Source: Lysobacter_L cavernae (GTDB taxonomy: Bacteria; Pseudomonadota; Gammaproteobacteria; Xanthomonadales; Xanthomonadaceae). Taken from it: 64,000 nucleotides of DNA. Each line of letters begins with the position of its first letter. Within the stretch, counting starts at the first letter, position 1. The stretch is taken from contig NZ_JBHRXK010000005.1 in the NCBI RefSeq assembly GCF_042648505.1, forward strand, positions 142,793 to 206,792, read 5' to 3'. The notes below the pieces were generated by a model. It did not search any database. It saw only the letters and a program-made list of their open reading frames with translations, and was not told where the DNA came from. Positions 62,088 through 64,000 of this stretch are shown here, in pieces. The position numbers were made by a program, and so were the translations under genes.

Positions 62088-62108
62088 TCGACTGGAAAGG
62101 GGCAAGGA

Positions 62109-63917
62109 ATGAGCTCATGGCATGATCGTTGGAAAGCAGGTCTGCCGCGTCTGGCGGTGGTCGCGCACGATCTCGCCATGGTTTGGCTGGTCTGGCAGGC
62201 GTTGCACCGGTTGCGCTGGGGTGTGGTTCAAAATGCTCCGGAGATACCGCTCTGGTCTACCGAAGTTGCGCTGGTTCTGGCTGCGCAGGGATTAGTGTTC
62301 TGGCAAGTTGGTCTGTACCGCGGCCTGTGGCGCTTCGCTGGCGTGCCCGACCTTTGGAACATCCTCAAGGCCTGTGTGCTTGGCCTGTTCGCGATCGTGC
62401 TCGGCCTGTTCCTGTACAACCGGGTCGACAGCGTGCCGCGTACTGTGCTGGTGCTGTACCCGCTGGTGTTGATGGGCATGCTCGGTGCGCCGCGTCTGCT
62501 CTACCGGGCATGGAAGGACAGTGGCATGGAGCGCACCAGCAATGCTTCCGTGCGCATACTCATATTGGGGGCCGGCCATGCCGGCGAAGCGCTGGTACGA
62601 GACCTGCGCCGCTTCGGTACGTACCAGCCGGTGGGTTTTCTCGACGATGCCGCACGCCTGCGCGGCAGCAAGGTGCAAGGTGTGCCGGTATTGGGGCGCG
62701 TGGGAGATGTAGCGGAGATCTCGCGGGAAACTGCCGCGAAACTGCTGGTCATCGCGATGCCGTCCGCCGACGCGAATGCGCTGCAGCGTGTTGTGATCGC
62801 GTGCGAACGCACCGGGCTTCCGTTCCGCATGGTGCCGCGTCTGCAGGATGTGCTGGAAGGCCGTTCGCTGCCCGGTGAACTCAAGGAAGTCGCGATCGAG
62901 GATTTGCTCGGGCGCAAACCTGTACTGCCGGATTGGAAGGCCATCCGACAATGGTTGGGTGCACGTTCGGTGCTGGTCACCGGTGCCGGCGGTTCGATCG
63001 GCTCGGAATTGTGCCGGCAATGCGCACGCCACGGCGCGCGTCGCATTGCCCTGATCGAGATCGACGAGCTGGCCCTGACCACGACCGAAACCTCGCTCCG
63101 TCGTGATTTCCCCGATCTCGAGTTCATCCCGGTGCTGGGCGACTGCGGCGATCCGGCCGTGATCGCGTATGCGCTGGGACTGGCCGAGCCCGAAGCCGTT
63201 TTCCATGCGGCCGCCTACAAGCAGGTCCCGCTATTGGAACTGCAGTTGCGCGAGGCCGTGCGCAACAACGTGCTGGCCACGGAAACCGTGGCGCGCGCCT
63301 GCCGCAGCGCCGGGGTCGGCACTTTCGTGTTGATCTCCACGGACAAGGCCGTGGATCCGGTCAACGTGCTCGGGGCAACCAAGCGTCTGGCGGAAATGGC
63401 TTGCCAGTCACTGGCTGATCAGCGTTCGACGCGGTTCGTCACGGTGCGTTTCGGCAATGTGCTCGATTCCGCTGGCAGCGTCGTGCCCCTGTTCCGCGAG
63501 CAGATCCGCGCCGGCGGGCCGGTGACCGTCACCGACCCGGAGGTGACGCGCTTCTTCATGACCATCCCCGAAGCCTGCCAGTTGATCCTGCAGGCCTCGG
63601 CCATCGGCACCCACGAAGCCATCTACACGCTCGACATGGGCGAGCCCGTGCCGATCCGTCTGCTTGCCGAGCAGATGATCCGTCTCGCCGGCAAGCAGCC
63701 TGGCCGCGACATCGCCGTGATCTACACCGGTTTGCGCCCCGGCGAAAAGCTGCACGAGACCTTGTTCCATGCCGACGAGCGTTACCGGCAGACGGCCCAT
63801 CCCAAGATCCTGCAGGCCGAGCCGCGTGATGTCTCGGCGACCAGTCTGGAGGCTTCCATCGGGCATTTGCGCGAGGCGTCCTTGCGATATGATCTTGAGG
63901 CCCTAGCAGGCTGCTGA
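62109..63917 (+). CDS. WbpM/CapD-type nucleotide-sugar 4,6-dehydratase (3' end cut)
   Basis: A 602-residue protein. Four N-terminal helices, a CoA-binding-like NAD domain (RILILGAGHAGEALVRDLRR), and a C-terminal SDR domain with VTGAGGSIGSELCRQ, ISTDKAVDPVNVLGATKRLAEM and YTGLRPGEKLHETLF. These make UDP-6-deoxy-4-keto-GlcNAc for O-antigen. The SMK triad Met is Leu here (residue 421). The frame ends abruptly as ...RYDLEALAGC*, where the last codons lie within the putative IS end, so about 20-40 C-terminal residues are probably missing. AAGGGGCAAGGA precedes the ATG. Confidence 0.88.
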   Translation: MSSWHDRWKAGLPRLAVVAHDLAMVWLVWQALHRLRWGVVQNAPEIPLWSTEVALVLAAQGLVFWQVGLYRGLWRFAGVPDLWNILKACVLGLFAIVLGLFLYNRVDSVPRTVLVLYPLVLMGMLGAPRLLYRAWKDSGMERTSNASVRILILGAGHAGEALVRDLRRFGTYQPVGFLDDAARLRGSKVQGVPVLGRVGDVAEISRETAAKLLVIAMPSADANALQRVVIACERTGLPFRMVPRLQDVLEGRSLPGELKEVAIEDLLGRKPVLPDWKAIRQWLGARSVLVTGAGGSIGSELCRQCARHGARRIALIEIDELALTTTETSLRRDFPDLEFIPVLGDCGDPAVIAYALGLAEPEAVFHAAAYKQVPLLELQLREAVRNNVLATETVARACRSAGVGTFVLISTDKAVDPVNVLGATKRLAEMACQSLADQRSTRFVTVRFGNVLDSAGSVVPLFREQIRAGGPVTVTDPEVTRFFMTIPEACQLILQASAIGTHEAIYTLDMGEPVPIRLLAEQMIRLAGKQPGRDIAVIYTGLRPGEKLHETLFHADERYRQTAHPKILQAEPRDVSATSLEASIGHLREASLRYDLEALAGC

Positions 63918-64000
63918 AATACCTCCCACCCGCATAGACTTGTCCCATTACCGTTCTGCTTGCCCCGAGACCTTCGATGCGTGGTGCCGACGTACTGCAA
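63907..64000 (+). mobile_element. left end of IS5-like insertion sequence (partial)
   Basis: From 63907 the sequence CAGGCTGCTGAAATACC resembles an IS5-family terminal repeat, preceded by CTAG (63903-63906), consistent with the CTAR-type target of IS5. At 63978 an ATG opens MRGADVLQ, the start seen in many IS5-family transposases. The element leaves the window after 8 codons, so identity rests on the start peptide and terminus only. Confidence 0.55.
63978..64000 (+). CDS. IS5-family transposase, first 8 codons (partial)
   Basis: ATG GTG-type frame giving MRGADVLQ up to the window edge. Many IS5-family transposases begin MRGADV- or MRGxD-. Too short for firm assignment. Confidence 0.45.

Overview
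The window is GC-rich, gene-dense bacterial chromosome, and its gene content and order point to a gammaproteobacterium of the Xanthomonadales (Lysobacterales). Pointers are: lapA-lapB after ihfB and rpsA; a divergent rne/rluC pair; a FFLEELY-motif protein beside a polyhydroxyalkanoic-acid-system protein; a C-minus rpmJ; an aguA-aguB putrescine route; and a long proline-rich transmembrane repetitive protein after nfuA. No prophage, plasmid backbone or CRISPR array was seen. Genus cannot be fixed from the sequence alone.

Layout. 0-4.5 kb: kdsB (5' end missing), an overlapping low-molecular-weight tyrosine phosphatase, uvrC, pgsA, then tRNA-Gly, tRNA-Cys and tRNA-Leu. 4.5-9.9 kb: a LysR regulator divergent from a YeiH-type exporter, a TviB/WbpA-type UDP-sugar dehydrogenase, an FMN/3Fe-4S glutamate-synthase-like membrane enzyme, an arsC remnant and tRNA-Val. 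9.9-18.8 kb: a region biased to acyl and storage lipids. It holds two phasin-like proteins with basic tails, a TetR regulator, an acyl-CoA-binding protein, a 662-residue two-domain fatty acyl-CoA reductase, a patatin lipase, a FFLEELY protein and a PHA-system protein; no polymer synthase is visible. 18.8-21.3 kb: an FHA membrane protein and msrPQ. 21.3-26.3 kb: serC-pheA-hisC-aroA, a serine/aromatic amino acid block with 4-base overlaps. 26.3-33.1 kb: a TonB-like protein, serS, azoR with a divergent LysR, tRNA-Ser, a PEP-mutase/isocitrate-lyase family enzyme, an M28 lipoprotein peptidase and a GacA/UvrY-like response regulator.

33.1-41.9 kb: rne and rluC with a long leader between them, a TonB-like lipoprotein, phhB, nfuA preceded by a partly duplicated 24-codon leader frame, the transmembrane repetitive protein with a hexanucleotide microsatellite, and two c-type cytochromes. 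42-50 kb: an RND efflux operon with one adaptor and two permeases. 50-56.1 kb: a TraB protein, an alpha/beta hydrolase with a TetR regulator (both preceded by the same operator-like motif), a GNAT acetyltransferase coupled to aguB, aguA and a small periplasmic protein. 56.2-64 kb: rpmJ, cmk, rpsA, ihfB, lapA, lapB, a WecA/WbpL-type glycan-lipid transferase and a WbpM-type nucleotide-sugar dehydratase. The last gene appears cut by the left end of an IS5-like insertion sequence at the window edge.

How it fits together. Most of the window is housekeeping: translation, tRNAs, RNA decay, amino acid synthesis, and envelope work by kdsB, pgsA, lapAB and O-antigen genes. The less ordinary parts are the 9.9-18.8 kb lipid-inclusion neighbourhood, the nfuA leader, the hydrolase/TetR operator pair, the hypervariable Thr-Ser linker and the IS junction at the end.
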